From: Mycolicibacter sp. MU0102
Lineage (GTDB): Bacteria; Actinomycetota; Actinomycetes; Mycobacteriales; Mycobacteriaceae
Assembly (NCBI RefSeq): GCF_963378105.1
Contig: NZ_OY726398.1
Coordinates: 4,092,001-4,156,000, forward strand
DNA: 64,000 nucleotides
Direction of reading: 5' to 3'
Shown: piece by piece, positions 9,483 to 17,400 of the stretch
How positions within the stretch are numbered: the first letter of the stretch is position 1
Layout of the letters: every line of letters begins with the position of its first letter
Program-made: the position numbers and the translations under genes
The notes under the pieces: generated by a model
Seen by the model: only the letters and a program-made list of their open reading frames with translations
Told to the model about the DNA's origin: nothing
Databases searched by the model: none

Positions 9483-10202
9483 ATGGAAAAGGTCATGATC
9501 GTCGCGCGGACAACCGATTTCAGCGAGCGGTGGTGCCAGAAGCTGCGCGGTCCGATCGCGACGAAACTGCTGGATCTGGAGCTGCCGGGCGTCGTGGTCA
9601 ACGTGCGCGACGAGCCGGTGCGCGACTCCATGATGACCCTGACGACGCTGGATCCGCCGGCGGCGGCCGTCATCAGCCTGTGGACCCAGCAGTACTACGG
9701 GCAGCAGGCCCGCGATGCCATCGCGCTGATCGAAGCAGAATCCGATTCGGCGGCAGCGTATCTGGTGACCGAATCAATGCCCATGCCGCCACCGGACCTC
9801 GGCGAGGGCCGCCGTACCCGCGGGCTGGCCAACGTGGCGTTGCTGCGCCGGCCGGCCGACTTGGACGAGGCGACCTGGCTGCACCGCTGGCACATCGACC
9901 ACACCCAGGTCGCGATCGACACCCAGGCGACCTTCGGCTACACCCAGAATGTCGTGATCCGCCCGCTCACCGCCGACGCGCCCCGAATCGACGCCATTGT
10001 CGAGGAGAACTTCCCCGACGAGGCGGTGTCAGACCCGTACGCGTTCTACGGCGCGGCCGACCAGGCCGACCTCACTGATCGGGTGGGCCGGATGATCGCC
10101 AGTGTCAGCGCTTTCGGCGCTCACCTGAACATCGACACGGTGCCCACCAGCCGCTATGTGTTCCGATCGCCGTTCGTCACACACACTGCTGGGACAGCGT
10201 GA
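9483..10202 (+). CDS. EthD-domain-like protein
   Basis: 239 residues starting at the ATG preceded by AAGGAGAGA. The part around 145-170 (WLHRWHIDHTQVAIDTQATF) resembles the dimeric alpha/beta-barrel EthD family, small proteins often found beside P450s or dehydratases with poorly defined roles. It ends in the 76-bp direct repeat: its last 60 bp occur again at 12022-12081. Its 3' end overlaps a broken hemophore-like gene on the other strand by 26 bp, an arrangement also seen at the intact copy. Confidence 0.72.
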   Translation: MEKVMIVARTTDFSERWCQKLRGPIATKLLDLELPGVVVNVRDEPVRDSMMTLTTLDPPAAAVISLWTQQYYGQQARDAIALIEAESDSAAAYLVTESMPMPPPDLGEGRRTRGLANVALLRRPADLDEATWLHRWHIDHTQVAIDTQATFGYTQNVVIRPLTADAPRIDAIVEENFPDEAVSDPYAFYGAADQADLTDRVGRMIASVSAFGAHLNIDTVPTSRYVFRSPFVTHTAGTA

Positions 10203-10218
10203 TCAACGCCTGACGCAC
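10143..10218 (+). repeat. Direct repeat, left copy (76 bp, perfect)
   Basis: Identical to 12022-12097. It contains the last 60 bp of the EthD-like gene plus the 3' end of a hemophore-like gene on the other strand. It brackets the P450 segment with its partner. Confidence 0.92.
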
Positions 10219-10314
10219 ATCGGGGTGCAGTTCCAGATAGGCCAACACCGGGTTGGGTGCGCTTGGGCCCTCCTGCTTGCCCTGCTCGTTCAGGTCGTTC
10301 CTGACATCTGGATG
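10177..10314 (-). pseudogene. Truncated hemophore-like gene (C-terminal part only)
   Basis: Read on the minus strand, 10314 to 10177 encodes HPDVRNDLNEQGKQEG...HPDVRQALITLSQQCV, clearly paralogous to the C-terminal half of the intact gene at 12056-12319. The first 42 bp from its 3' end lie inside the perfect repeat; the rest is similar but diverged. Upstream of the first HPDV the similarity stops abruptly at about 10315, so signal peptide and start are lost. This is the left junction of the P450 segment. Confidence 0.8.
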
Positions 10315-10774
10315 CCACCACTTGGCGCGAAAGTAGCGCCACCTAGCAGTCGGCGGCGCCGGCTGACGGCTGGCGTCGGACCAGCATTGTCATGGCGGCC
10401 AGGCCGTCTCACCACGACGGCACCGTACCGTCGGCGCGAATTGTCTTGACGGCAAACTTTGCTCGTGCAACCATACTAAAAGGTATGTTAGAGGTGTGTC
10501 GTCAACCGATGCGGAGCACCGCCATGGCGATTGGGGCGAATCTGACTCAACTTCTGCGGCGGGGCAATGGCCTCCCTGCGGCCACTTTGCGATGTCGAAC
10601 ACTGCACCCGTCTTTAGTAGCTGGCCGTAAATCAACCCAGCGACGGCGTTTCAGCAGCTCGGGCTAGACCCCCGTGCAGCGACACGGACAAGGGATGAGG
10701 CGATGCGGCGCGCACCCTCGGGGTCCTTGGCCGAACTGTTGAGCCGGCGCCGCAGTCATCAAGGAAAGAGAAAC
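10315..10774. other. Region without a recognised gene, left part of the P450 segment
   Basis: No credible coding frame. It contains an imperfect dyad CATAC-taaaag-GTATG (10472-10487), possibly a TetR-type operator or promoter element for the P450 gene about 290 bp further on, and an AAGGAAAGAG ribosome site at 10761-10770. Confidence 0.5.
10472..10487. promoter_or_regulatory. CATAC/GTATG dyad upstream of P450
   Basis: CATACTAAAAGGTATG is a 5-bp dyad with 6-nt spacer in a locally AT-rich stretch. No regulator gene is adjacent, so its role is a guess. Confidence 0.3.
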
Positions 10775-11998
10775 ATGACACTCTCGTCGGCCAATCTGAG
10801 TCTCGATCCCATGCAGATCAGCCCATTCTGGGACGCAGACGCTCACCAGCGGCTCGCCGCCTTCGCCGACATTCGTAAGCACGGCGATGGAGTCCAGTAC
10901 CTCGAAGGCGCAGATGGATCAGGAGCTTGGTCCCTGACTTCTTACCAAGCTGTCCGAACAGTCAGCCGCGACCCCCAGACTTTCTCCAACACGCAGGGAT
11001 TTTCGCTCGACGACCTTCCGCAGCATTTGCTGGAGATGCTCGGATCCATCATCGCAATGGATGGCCCCAAACACCGAAACCACAGACGCCTCGTTCAGGT
11101 AGCCTTTTCGCCCCGCGCTATTCGCCAAATGACAGATTACGTCGGTATTTTAACTGATTCCATCATCGATAATATTCGTCAAACCCGAACGTTTGACTTC
11201 GTTGAAACGGTCGGCGCGCACCTCCCGTTCCAGGTAATTTCCGATCTGCTCGATATTCCGGTGGACGATCGCGGCCGACTGCGGGAACTTATTGACCTAA
11301 TCCTAGGGGTCAATGACTCCGATGTCAGCGACGTCGCGACCAGCCTGAACGCAGCGGCCGAGTTCTTCAACTACACCATAGACCTCGGTAAACAGCGGCA
11401 AGCACACCCCGGCGACGACATTACCTCGCAACTCATGAACGCCGAGGTCGATGGCAACAGACTTACACCTATCGAATTCGGTTCCTTCGTTATATTGCTC
11501 GCCGCAGCCGGCAACGATACCACTCGCACCGGACTATCTTGGGCCATGTCTTTACTGAGTGCGAACCCCGACCAAAAACGGAATCTAGCCCAGAATTTCG
11601 AGGAACTTAATAACAACGCGATCGAAGAGATCCTACGGTGGTCATCCCCGGTTCTACATATGCGACGTACAGCGACCACCGATACCCAATTGGGTGAACA
11701 CATCATCAAGAAAGGCGCCAAGGTGGTCCTGTGGTATCTAGCCGCCAACCACGACCCAACCGTGTTCACCGACCCACACACCTTCGACATCCATCGACAC
11801 AACGCACGCGAGCACGTGGCCTTCGGAGCCGGCGGCCCACATCATTGCCTCGGCTCCGGATTGGCCCGCATGGAGATGCGCGTGGTACTCGAGAAGCTAC
11901 TCACAAGCTTCCCCGATATTCGAGCCAGCGCCGAACCCGAAGTTCTCCGCTCGCAATTCGTTCACGGCATCAAAACCCTGCCCTGCACTGTCGACTGA
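10775..11998 (+). CDS. Cytochrome P450 on a lower-GC segment
   Basis: 407 residues from the ATG at 10775, preceded by AAGGAAAGAG; an in-frame upstream start at 10703 has no such site. I-helix oxygen-activation motif AAAGNDTT, ExxR motif EILR, and haem loop FGAGGPHHCLG with the ligand Cys are all present, so it looks functional. It is a soluble bacterial class I P450 needing a ferredoxin and reductase that are not encoded nearby. Codon use is visibly AT-richer than neighbours (runs such as AATATTCG and TTTTAACTG), indicating transfer. It lies between the two copies of a 76-bp repeat. Substrate unknown. Confidence 0.92.
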   Translation: MTLSSANLSLDPMQISPFWDADAHQRLAAFADIRKHGDGVQYLEGADGSGAWSLTSYQAVRTVSRDPQTFSNTQGFSLDDLPQHLLEMLGSIIAMDGPKHRNHRRLVQVAFSPRAIRQMTDYVGILTDSIIDNIRQTRTFDFVETVGAHLPFQVISDLLDIPVDDRGRLRELIDLILGVNDSDVSDVATSLNAAAEFFNYTIDLGKQRQAHPGDDITSQLMNAEVDGNRLTPIEFGSFVILLAAAGNDTTRTGLSWAMSLLSANPDQKRNLAQNFEELNNNAIEEILRWSSPVLHMRRTATTDTQLGEHIIKKGAKVVLWYLAANHDPTVFTDPHTFDIHRHNAREHVAFGAGGPHHCLGSGLARMEMRVVLEKLLTSFPDIRASAEPEVLRSQFVHGIKTLPCTVD

Positions 11999-12021
11999 AC
12001 TGAGAATGTTCGCAGGGGCAA

Positions 12022-12097
12022 CCCACCAGCCGCTATGTGTTCCGATCGCCGTTCGTCACACACACTGCTGGGACAGCGTGATCAACGCCTGACGCAC
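12022..12097 (+). repeat. Direct repeat, right copy (76 bp, perfect)
   Basis: Identical to 10143-10218. The first 60 bp are a stranded piece of the EthD-like gene 3' end; the rest is the 3' end of the intact hemophore-like gene. Confidence 0.92.
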
Positions 12098-12319
12098 GTC
12101 CGGGTGCCGTTCGAGGTAGGACAGCACCGGGTCAGGCGCCCCTGGGTCCTCCTGCTTCCCCCGATTGGACAGGTTGTTCTTCACGTCGGGATGCCGCTTC
12201 AGGTACGAGTCGACGGAGTTACCGAAGGTTTGGTCGCATGGTGCCGCGTTGGCCACCGGTGTCAGTACCCCGGCCACGCTCAGCAAGCCGACCGCAATCG
12301 CTCGAGTAAGACCGCTCAT
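12056..12319 (-). CDS. Small secreted hemophore-related protein
   Basis: 87 residues from the ATG at 12319. A signal peptide runs to about residue 27 (AIAVGLLSVAGVLTPVANAA). The mature part of about 60 residues has two HPDV motifs, two YL(K/E)RHPDV repeats and a Cys near each end that could form a disulfide. This resembles the mycobacterial haem-binding, hemophore-like family (Rv0203 type), with moderate certainty. It lies 31 bp after the helicase gene on the same strand. A truncated paralogue is at 10177-10314. Haem binding is an inference. Confidence 0.65.
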   Translation of the reverse strand: MSGLTRAIAVGLLSVAGVLTPVANAAPCDQTFGNSVDSYLKRHPDVKNNLSNRGKQEDPGAPDPVLSYLERHPDVRQALITLSQQCV

Positions 12320-12350
12320 CACTCGACGGTACCCGCGCCGGCGGAGTGGC

Positions 12351-14432
12351 TCAGTTGACGCTGGCCAGGGCGAACGGCAGGACCTGCGGCGCACCGGCAG
12401 CACGCAACACCCGGGCCGCCATCGTCAACGTCCACCCGGTGTCGGTCACGTCGTCGACCAACAGCACCGGGCCGACACCGGCCGGAAGTTCCGCCGGCGG
12501 CAGCCAGCAATCCTGCAACGCGGCGACCCGGTAGGCCGAGTTGGCTGCCGTTGTCGCGCGCCGGTGCGGCGCGTACCGCAAGGTGTCCAACCGGGTCAGG
12601 CGGCCGAGTTCGGCCAGCCGGTCAGCCAGCGACCCGATCAGGACCGGGTGCGTCGCCGAATCCAGCCCCAGTACCGCGGTCGGCCGGCTCTGCCACCCCC
12701 AGCCGGCCAGCACACTCACCGCCGCGCGCACCACCTCGTCAGGAACCTCGCGGTCCGGCTCGTCGAGCAGCCGCCGCAGCCGCGCACCCCAGCCCAGATC
12801 GGTGAGCCGGCCGATGACCCGACCGGGTTCCGGGCCGTCGGCGATCCGGCCGGAGAGTTCGACGCCGAGTTGCGCCAGCCCGGACGGCCACTGCCGCCGT
12901 GGCGTGATCTCCACCCCCGGGCGCATCAGCCGCTCCCGGGTGGCCGCGGCCGCGGCGGAGTCCACTTCGGCGTCAAATCGCGGCCCGGCGCAGTTGTCGC
13001 AACGACCGCAACGCTCCCCAGCCTGCAGCTGGGGGTCGTTGAGTTGGGCACGCAGGAAGCTCATCCGGCAGCCGTCGGTGCTCTGGTAGTCCAGCATGGC
13101 CTGCTGCTCGGCCCGGCGGAGCTCGTCGAGCTTGCGGTAGCGCTGCTCGTCGTAAGTCCATGCCGCGCCGGTGCCCAGCCAACCGCCCTTGACCCGGCGT
13201 ACCGCGCCGTCGACGTCGAGGACCTTGAGCACCATCTCCAAGCGCGACCGATTCAGGTCGACCCGAGCCTCCAATGCCGGCGTCGACAGCGGCTGATCGG
13301 ACGACAACTCGCCGATCACCTTGCGCACCAAAGCCTCCGCCGGGAAGGCCAGGGAGGCGAAGTAGCGCCAGATGTCGGAGTCCTCGGCACCGGGCAACAG
13401 AATCACCTCAGCGCTGGCGGTGGCGCGCCCGGCCCGACCGACCTGCTGGTAGTAGGCGATCGGCGAAGACGGCGCACCCAGGTGGATGACGAACCCCAGG
13501 TCGGGCTTGTCGAATCCCATGCCCAACGCCGAGGTGGCGATCAGAGCTTTGACCCGGTTGGCCAACAGATCGGCCTCGAGTTGCTCCCGGTCTGCCGAGT
13601 CGGTGGAACCGGTGTAGGCGGCCACCACGAACCCCTGTGCACGCAGGTCGGTGGCCACATCGTGGGCTTGGGCCACGGTGAGCGTGTAGACGATCCCGGA
13701 GCCGGGCAGCTTCTCCAGGTGAGTTCCGATCCAGGCGGCCCGCTGAGCCGGGCCACCGGCTTGCACAACCGACATCCGCAGCGACTCGCGGTCCAGGCCG
13801 CCACGCAGCACCAGTGTGTCGCCACCGCCGACCCCGAGCTGGCCGGCGACATCATCGACCACCCGGTCGTTGGCGGTCGCCGTGGTCGCCAACACCGGGA
13901 TGTCGGCGCCGAGTTCGGCGATCAGGGTGCGGATACGCCGGTAGTCCGGCCGGAAGTCATGGCCCCAGTCCGACACGCAGTGCGCCTCGTCGACCACGAC
14001 CAGCCCGGCCCGGGCCGCCAGCGCCGGCAGCACCTCATCGCGGAAGTCGGGATTGTTGAGCCGCTCCGGGCTGACCAGCAGCACGTCCAATTCGCCCGCG
14101 GTCACCCGGCGTTGCACGTCGGCCCACTCGGTCACGTTCGAGGAGTTGATGGTGGCCGCGTGCACACCGGCTCGCTCGGCCGCGGCGACCTGGTTGCGCA
14201 TCAACGCCAGCAGCGGCGAGACGATCACCGTCGGACCGTTCCCGCTGGCCCGCAGCAACTTCGCCGCGATGAAGTACACCGCCGACTTGCCCCAGCCGGT
14301 CCGCTGCACCACCAGGGCGCGGCGGCGCGCCACCACCAGCGCCTCGATCGCGGCCCACTGGTCGTCGCGCAGCCGCGCCTGCGGTCCGGCCAGCTGCTCC
14401 AGAATCGCCTGGGCCTGCGGCCGCAAAGTCAT
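12351..14432 (-). CDS. rqlH: RecQ-like DNA helicase with C-terminal phosphoribosyltransferase-like domain (RqlH type)
   Basis: 693 residues. Walker A QRTGWGKSA at 43-51, DEAH box at 148-151 followed by CVSDWGHDF, and motif VI QQVGRAGR mark a superfamily 2 RecQ helicase. A four-cysteine zinc module follows (CRMSF...CGRCDNCAG). The last 40 residues contain the PRPP-loop pattern VLLVDDVTDTG of type I phosphoribosyltransferases. This domain order matches the 3'-5' helicase RqlH described from M. smegmatis. The role of the PRTase-like end is not known. It interrupts the steroid cluster between EthD/P450 and hsaF and shows no functional link to it. Confidence 0.88.
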   Translation of the reverse strand: MTLRPQAQAILEQLAGPQARLRDDQWAAIEALVVARRRALVVQRTGWGKSAVYFIAAKLLRASGNGPTVIVSPLLALMRNQVAAAERAGVHAATINSSNVTEWADVQRRVTAGELDVLLVSPERLNNPDFRDEVLPALAARAGLVVVDEAHCVSDWGHDFRPDYRRIRTLIAELGADIPVLATTATANDRVVDDVAGQLGVGGGDTLVLRGGLDRESLRMSVVQAGGPAQRAAWIGTHLEKLPGSGIVYTLTVAQAHDVATDLRAQGFVVAAYTGSTDSADREQLEADLLANRVKALIATSALGMGFDKPDLGFVIHLGAPSSPIAYYQQVGRAGRATASAEVILLPGAEDSDIWRYFASLAFPAEALVRKVIGELSSDQPLSTPALEARVDLNRSRLEMVLKVLDVDGAVRRVKGGWLGTGAAWTYDEQRYRKLDELRRAEQQAMLDYQSTDGCRMSFLRAQLNDPQLQAGERCGRCDNCAGPRFDAEVDSAAAAATRERLMRPGVEITPRRQWPSGLAQLGVELSGRIADGPEPGRVIGRLTDLGWGARLRRLLDEPDREVPDEVVRAAVSVLAGWGWQSRPTAVLGLDSATHPVLIGSLADRLAELGRLTRLDTLRYAPHRRATTAANSAYRVAALQDCWLPPAELPAGVGPVLLVDDVTDTGWTLTMAARVLRAAGAPQVLPFALASVN

Positions 14433-14439
14433 GCCGCGA

Positions 14440-15468
14440 TTATTTCGCAGCCCGCTCCCGCTGGATCTCCAGCGCGATGTCGATGAGCTGGTCCTCCTGG
14501 CCGCCGATCAGCTTGCGCTGCCCGGCCCGGTGCAGCAGCTCATGGGCGGGCACGCCGTAACGCTCGCCCTGGCGCACCGCGTGCTTGAGGAAGCTGGAGT
14601 ACACCCCGGAGTAGCCCATGATCAGCGCGTTGCGGTCCAGCACGCACTCGGCCGGCATGGCCGGGCGCACCACTTCCTCGGCGGCGTCGGCGATGTCGAA
14701 GAAGTCGATCCCGGTCTTGATTCCGACCTTGTCGAACACCCCGATCAGCGCCTCGACCGGGGCGTTGCCCGCACCCGCGCCGAATCGGCGCACCGAGCCG
14801 TCGATCTGCTTGGCACCGGCGCGCACCGCCTCCAACGAGTTGGCGACACCAAGCCCGAGGTTCTCGTGGCCATGAAAGCCCACCTGAGCGTCATCACCGA
14901 GCTCGGTGACCAACGCGGCCACCCGATCGCGAACACCTTCCATCACCAGCGCACCGGCCGAGTCGACCACGTACACGCACTGGCAACCGGCATCAGCCAT
15001 GATGCGGGCCTGGGCGGCCAGCTTCTCCGGGGTGACGGTGTGGGCCATCATCAAGAACCCGACGGTCTCCAGGCCCAACTCGCGGGCCAGGCCGAAGTGC
15101 TGGATCGAGACATCGGCCTCGGTGCAGTGGGTGGCGATCCGGCAGATCTCGCCGCCGTTGCCCTGCGCCTGCTTCATGTCTTCCTTGGTGGCCACGCCGG
15201 GCAGCATCAGGAAGGCGATCTTGGCGTCGCGGGCCGTGGCCGCCGCGAGCTTGATCAACTCCTGATCGGGCGTCTTGGAGAACCCGTAGTTAAAGCTCGA
15301 CCCGCCCAGCCCGTCCCCGTGGGTCACCTCGATCACCGGCACCCCGGCGGCGTCGATCGCGGCGACGATCGCCGAGACCTCCTCGGGGGTGAACTGGTGA
15401 CGCTTGTGGTGGCTGCCGTCGCGCAGCGAGGTGTCGGTGATCCGCACATCGAAGATGTGGTCGCTCAT
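14440..15468 (-). CDS. hsaF: 4-hydroxy-2-oxo acid aldolase, HsaF
   Basis: 342 residues, DmpG/HMG-CoA-lyase type class II aldolase. DTSLRDGSH at 12-20 gives the conserved Arg16 and Asp17, and HGHENLGLG gives the metal-binding His pair. It cleaves 4-hydroxy-2-oxohexanoate from steroid A/B ring breakdown to pyruvate and propanal, and in known homologues forms a channelling complex with HsaG. Its ATG overlaps the hsaG stop by one base (TAATG). Last gene of the hsaE-hsaG-hsaF operon, under the KstR box at 17263. Confidence 0.95.
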   Translation of the reverse strand: MSDHIFDVRITDTSLRDGSHHKRHQFTPEEVSAIVAAIDAAGVPVIEVTHGDGLGGSSFNYGFSKTPDQELIKLAAATARDAKIAFLMLPGVATKEDMKQAQGNGGEICRIATHCTEADVSIQHFGLARELGLETVGFLMMAHTVTPEKLAAQARIMADAGCQCVYVVDSAGALVMEGVRDRVAALVTELGDDAQVGFHGHENLGLGVANSLEAVRAGAKQIDGSVRRFGAGAGNAPVEALIGVFDKVGIKTGIDFFDIADAAEEVVRPAMPAECVLDRNALIMGYSGVYSSFLKHAVRQGERYGVPAHELLHRAGQRKLIGGQEDQLIDIALEIQRERAAK

Positions 15469-16397
15469 TACGCTCCTCCAGCCTTTGCTGCCGCCATCTC
15501 GCGGGCGATCTCCTCGCCGACCTTGGTGGCGGCGGCGGTCATGATGTCCAGGTTTCCCGCATACGGCGGCAGGTAATCGCCGGCGCCCTCGACTTCGACG
15601 AAGGTGGTGACCACGGCGCGCCCGCCGGAGTTCAGCGACGGCTCGTCGAACTGCGGCTCGTTGAGCAGCCGGTAGCCCGGCACATAGGTCTGCACCTGGG
15701 CGACGACGTCCTTGATGGACGCGGTGATCGCGTCGCGGTCGGCGTCTTCGGGGATCTGGCAGAAGATGGTGTCGCGCATGATCATCGGCGGGTCGGCGGG
15801 GTTCAAGATGATGATCGCCTTGCCGCGCTCGGCACCGCCGATGGTCTGCACACCCGCCGAGGTGGTCTTGGTGAACTCGTCGATGTTGGCCCGCGTACCC
15901 GGCCCGGCCGACACACTCGCGACGCTGGCAACGATCTCCGCATACGGCACGGTGCCGCCCTGGGCTTTGACCGCGCGAGTGACCGCGTACACGATCGGAA
16001 TGGTGGCCTGGCCGCCGCAGGTGATCATGTTGACGTTCGGTGCGTCGACGTGTTCGTGCAGGTTTGCCGGCGGGATCACCGCCGGGCCCACCGCGGCCGG
16101 GGTCAGGTCGATGGCCCGGATGCCGGCGGCCTCGTACTTGGGCGCGTACGCCTTGTGCACGTAGGCGCTGGTGGCCTCGAAGACGAAGTCCGGCTTCTCA
16201 TCCAGGGCCAGCAGCCAGTCCGCCCCCTCGGCCGAGGTCTCCAGGCCGAGCTTGCGGGCTCGGGCCAGGCCCTCGGACTCCGGGTCGATACCGATCATCC
16301 AGCGCGGCTCCAGCCACTCCGAACGCAACAGTTTGTACAGCAGGTCGGTGCTGATGTTGCCCGACCCGACAATCGCCACTGAGGCTTTGGCAGCCAT
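15468..16397 (-). CDS. hsaG: Acylating acetaldehyde/propanal dehydrogenase, HsaG
   Basis: 309 residues, DmpF family. NAD loop GSGNIS at 11-16 and catalytic Cys127 in NMITCGGQATIP. It converts the aldehyde passed from HsaF into propionyl-CoA with NAD and CoA. Overlaps hsaF by one base and follows hsaE by 20 bp. Homologue of Rv3535c with the same neighbours. Confidence 0.95.
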   Translation of the reverse strand: MAAKASVAIVGSGNISTDLLYKLLRSEWLEPRWMIGIDPESEGLARARKLGLETSAEGADWLLALDEKPDFVFEATSAYVHKAYAPKYEAAGIRAIDLTPAAVGPAVIPPANLHEHVDAPNVNMITCGGQATIPIVYAVTRAVKAQGGTVPYAEIVASVASVSAGPGTRANIDEFTKTTSAGVQTIGGAERGKAIIILNPADPPMIMRDTIFCQIPEDADRDAITASIKDVVAQVQTYVPGYRLLNEPQFDEPSLNSGGRAVVTTFVEVEGAGDYLPPYAGNLDIMTAAATKVGEEIAREMAAAKAGGA

Positions 16398-16417
16398 GAA
16401 CGCTCCTCTATTGGAAT

Positions 16418-17203
16418 CTATGCGAAAACCAGCCGGACTGAACCCAGCCCGGTGAAGTCGGCGACACAGTCGTCACCGGCGTGTACGTCGATGGCCCGGG
16501 TCGCGGTGCCCGGCAAGACGATGTCGCCTGCCTTCAACCGCACCCCAAAGCTTTCCACCTTGCGAGCCAGCCAGGCCACCGCGGTGACCGGGTTGCCCAG
16601 CACCGCGTCACTGCGGCCCTGCGCGACCACCTCGCCGTTCTTGGTCAGCGCCGCATCGATGTTCTTGATGTCGATGTCACCGGGCTTGACACGCTGCTTG
16701 CCCAGCACGAATCCCGCCGACGAGGCGTTGTCGGCGATGGTGTCGCAGAGTTTGATCTTCCAGTCGCTGATCCGGCTGTCGATCAATTCGATTGCCGGGG
16801 CGAAGGCCTCGGTCGCGGCCAGCACGTCCTCTTCGGTGCAGTCCGCGCCCGGCAGATCCGCGGCCAGGATGAAGGCCACCTCGACCTCGATCCGCGGGTA
16901 GAGGTAGTTCGAGGCCTTGACCGGCTTGTCCTCGAACACCTGCATCTCGTTGAGCAGGTGCCCGTAGTCCGGTTCGTCGACGCCCATCATCTGCTGCATC
17001 GCCTCGCTGGACAGGCCGACCTTGTGGCCGACCACGCGGGCGCCCTCGGCGATCCGCTGGCGGATGTTGATCAGCTGGATCTCGTAGGCGTCGACGACGT
17101 CGATGCCGGGCTGAGCCGCCGTCAACGGAGAGATCGGAACCCGACTCCGCTCCGCTTGCGCCAACTCGGCGGCGAGTTCCTCACGGATCTGGGCGCTGAG
17201 CAT
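16418..17203 (-). CDS. hsaE: 2-hydroxypenta/hexa-2,4-dienoate hydratase, HsaE
   Basis: 261 residues from the ATG at 17203 (MLSAQIREEL), preceded by GAGGGGACC; the frame continues upstream through the promoter, but that extension is not conserved in the family. MhpD/fumarylacetoacetase-like fold with GHKVGLSS near 66 and the acidic PRIEVEVAF near 105 that supplies metal ligands in relatives. It hydrates the dienoate released by HsaD to the 4-hydroxy-2-oxo acid used by HsaF. First gene of the operon, 59 bp downstream of a KstR box. Confidence 0.94.
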   Translation of the reverse strand: MLSAQIREELAAELAQAERSRVPISPLTAAQPGIDVVDAYEIQLINIRQRIAEGARVVGHKVGLSSEAMQQMMGVDEPDYGHLLNEMQVFEDKPVKASNYLYPRIEVEVAFILAADLPGADCTEEDVLAATEAFAPAIELIDSRISDWKIKLCDTIADNASSAGFVLGKQRVKPGDIDIKNIDAALTKNGEVVAQGRSDAVLGNPVTAVAWLARKVESFGVRLKAGDIVLPGTATRAIDVHAGDDCVADFTGLGSVRLVFA

Positions 17204-17262
17204 CTTCGATGGTCCCCTCGGGTGGTGTTGAGCGGATGAAACGAGCCGTTCAGCGGCAATTC

Positions 17263-17276
17263 TATAACGTGTTCTA
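17263..17276. promoter_or_regulatory. KstR-type operator before hsaE
   Basis: TATAACGTGTTCTA matches TnnAACnnGTTnnA. It lies 59 bp upstream of hsaE and 124 bp upstream of the divergent GH31 gene, so it could act on both. Confidence 0.82.
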
Positions 17277-17400
17277 AAACGCCAACACTGAGACGAGGCC
17301 GTAGCCCCGTAGCGACCCGGACGTGATGTGTACCCGACAGGATCTGCCGATGAAACAACTGTCGGGACAACAGTCAACTTTTTGAAACTCCGGAGGCGCC

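Noticed and set aside
12165..14486. 773-residue plus-strand frame
   Set aside because: Antisense to the RqlH helicase; Arg/Gly/Gln-rich with no domains.
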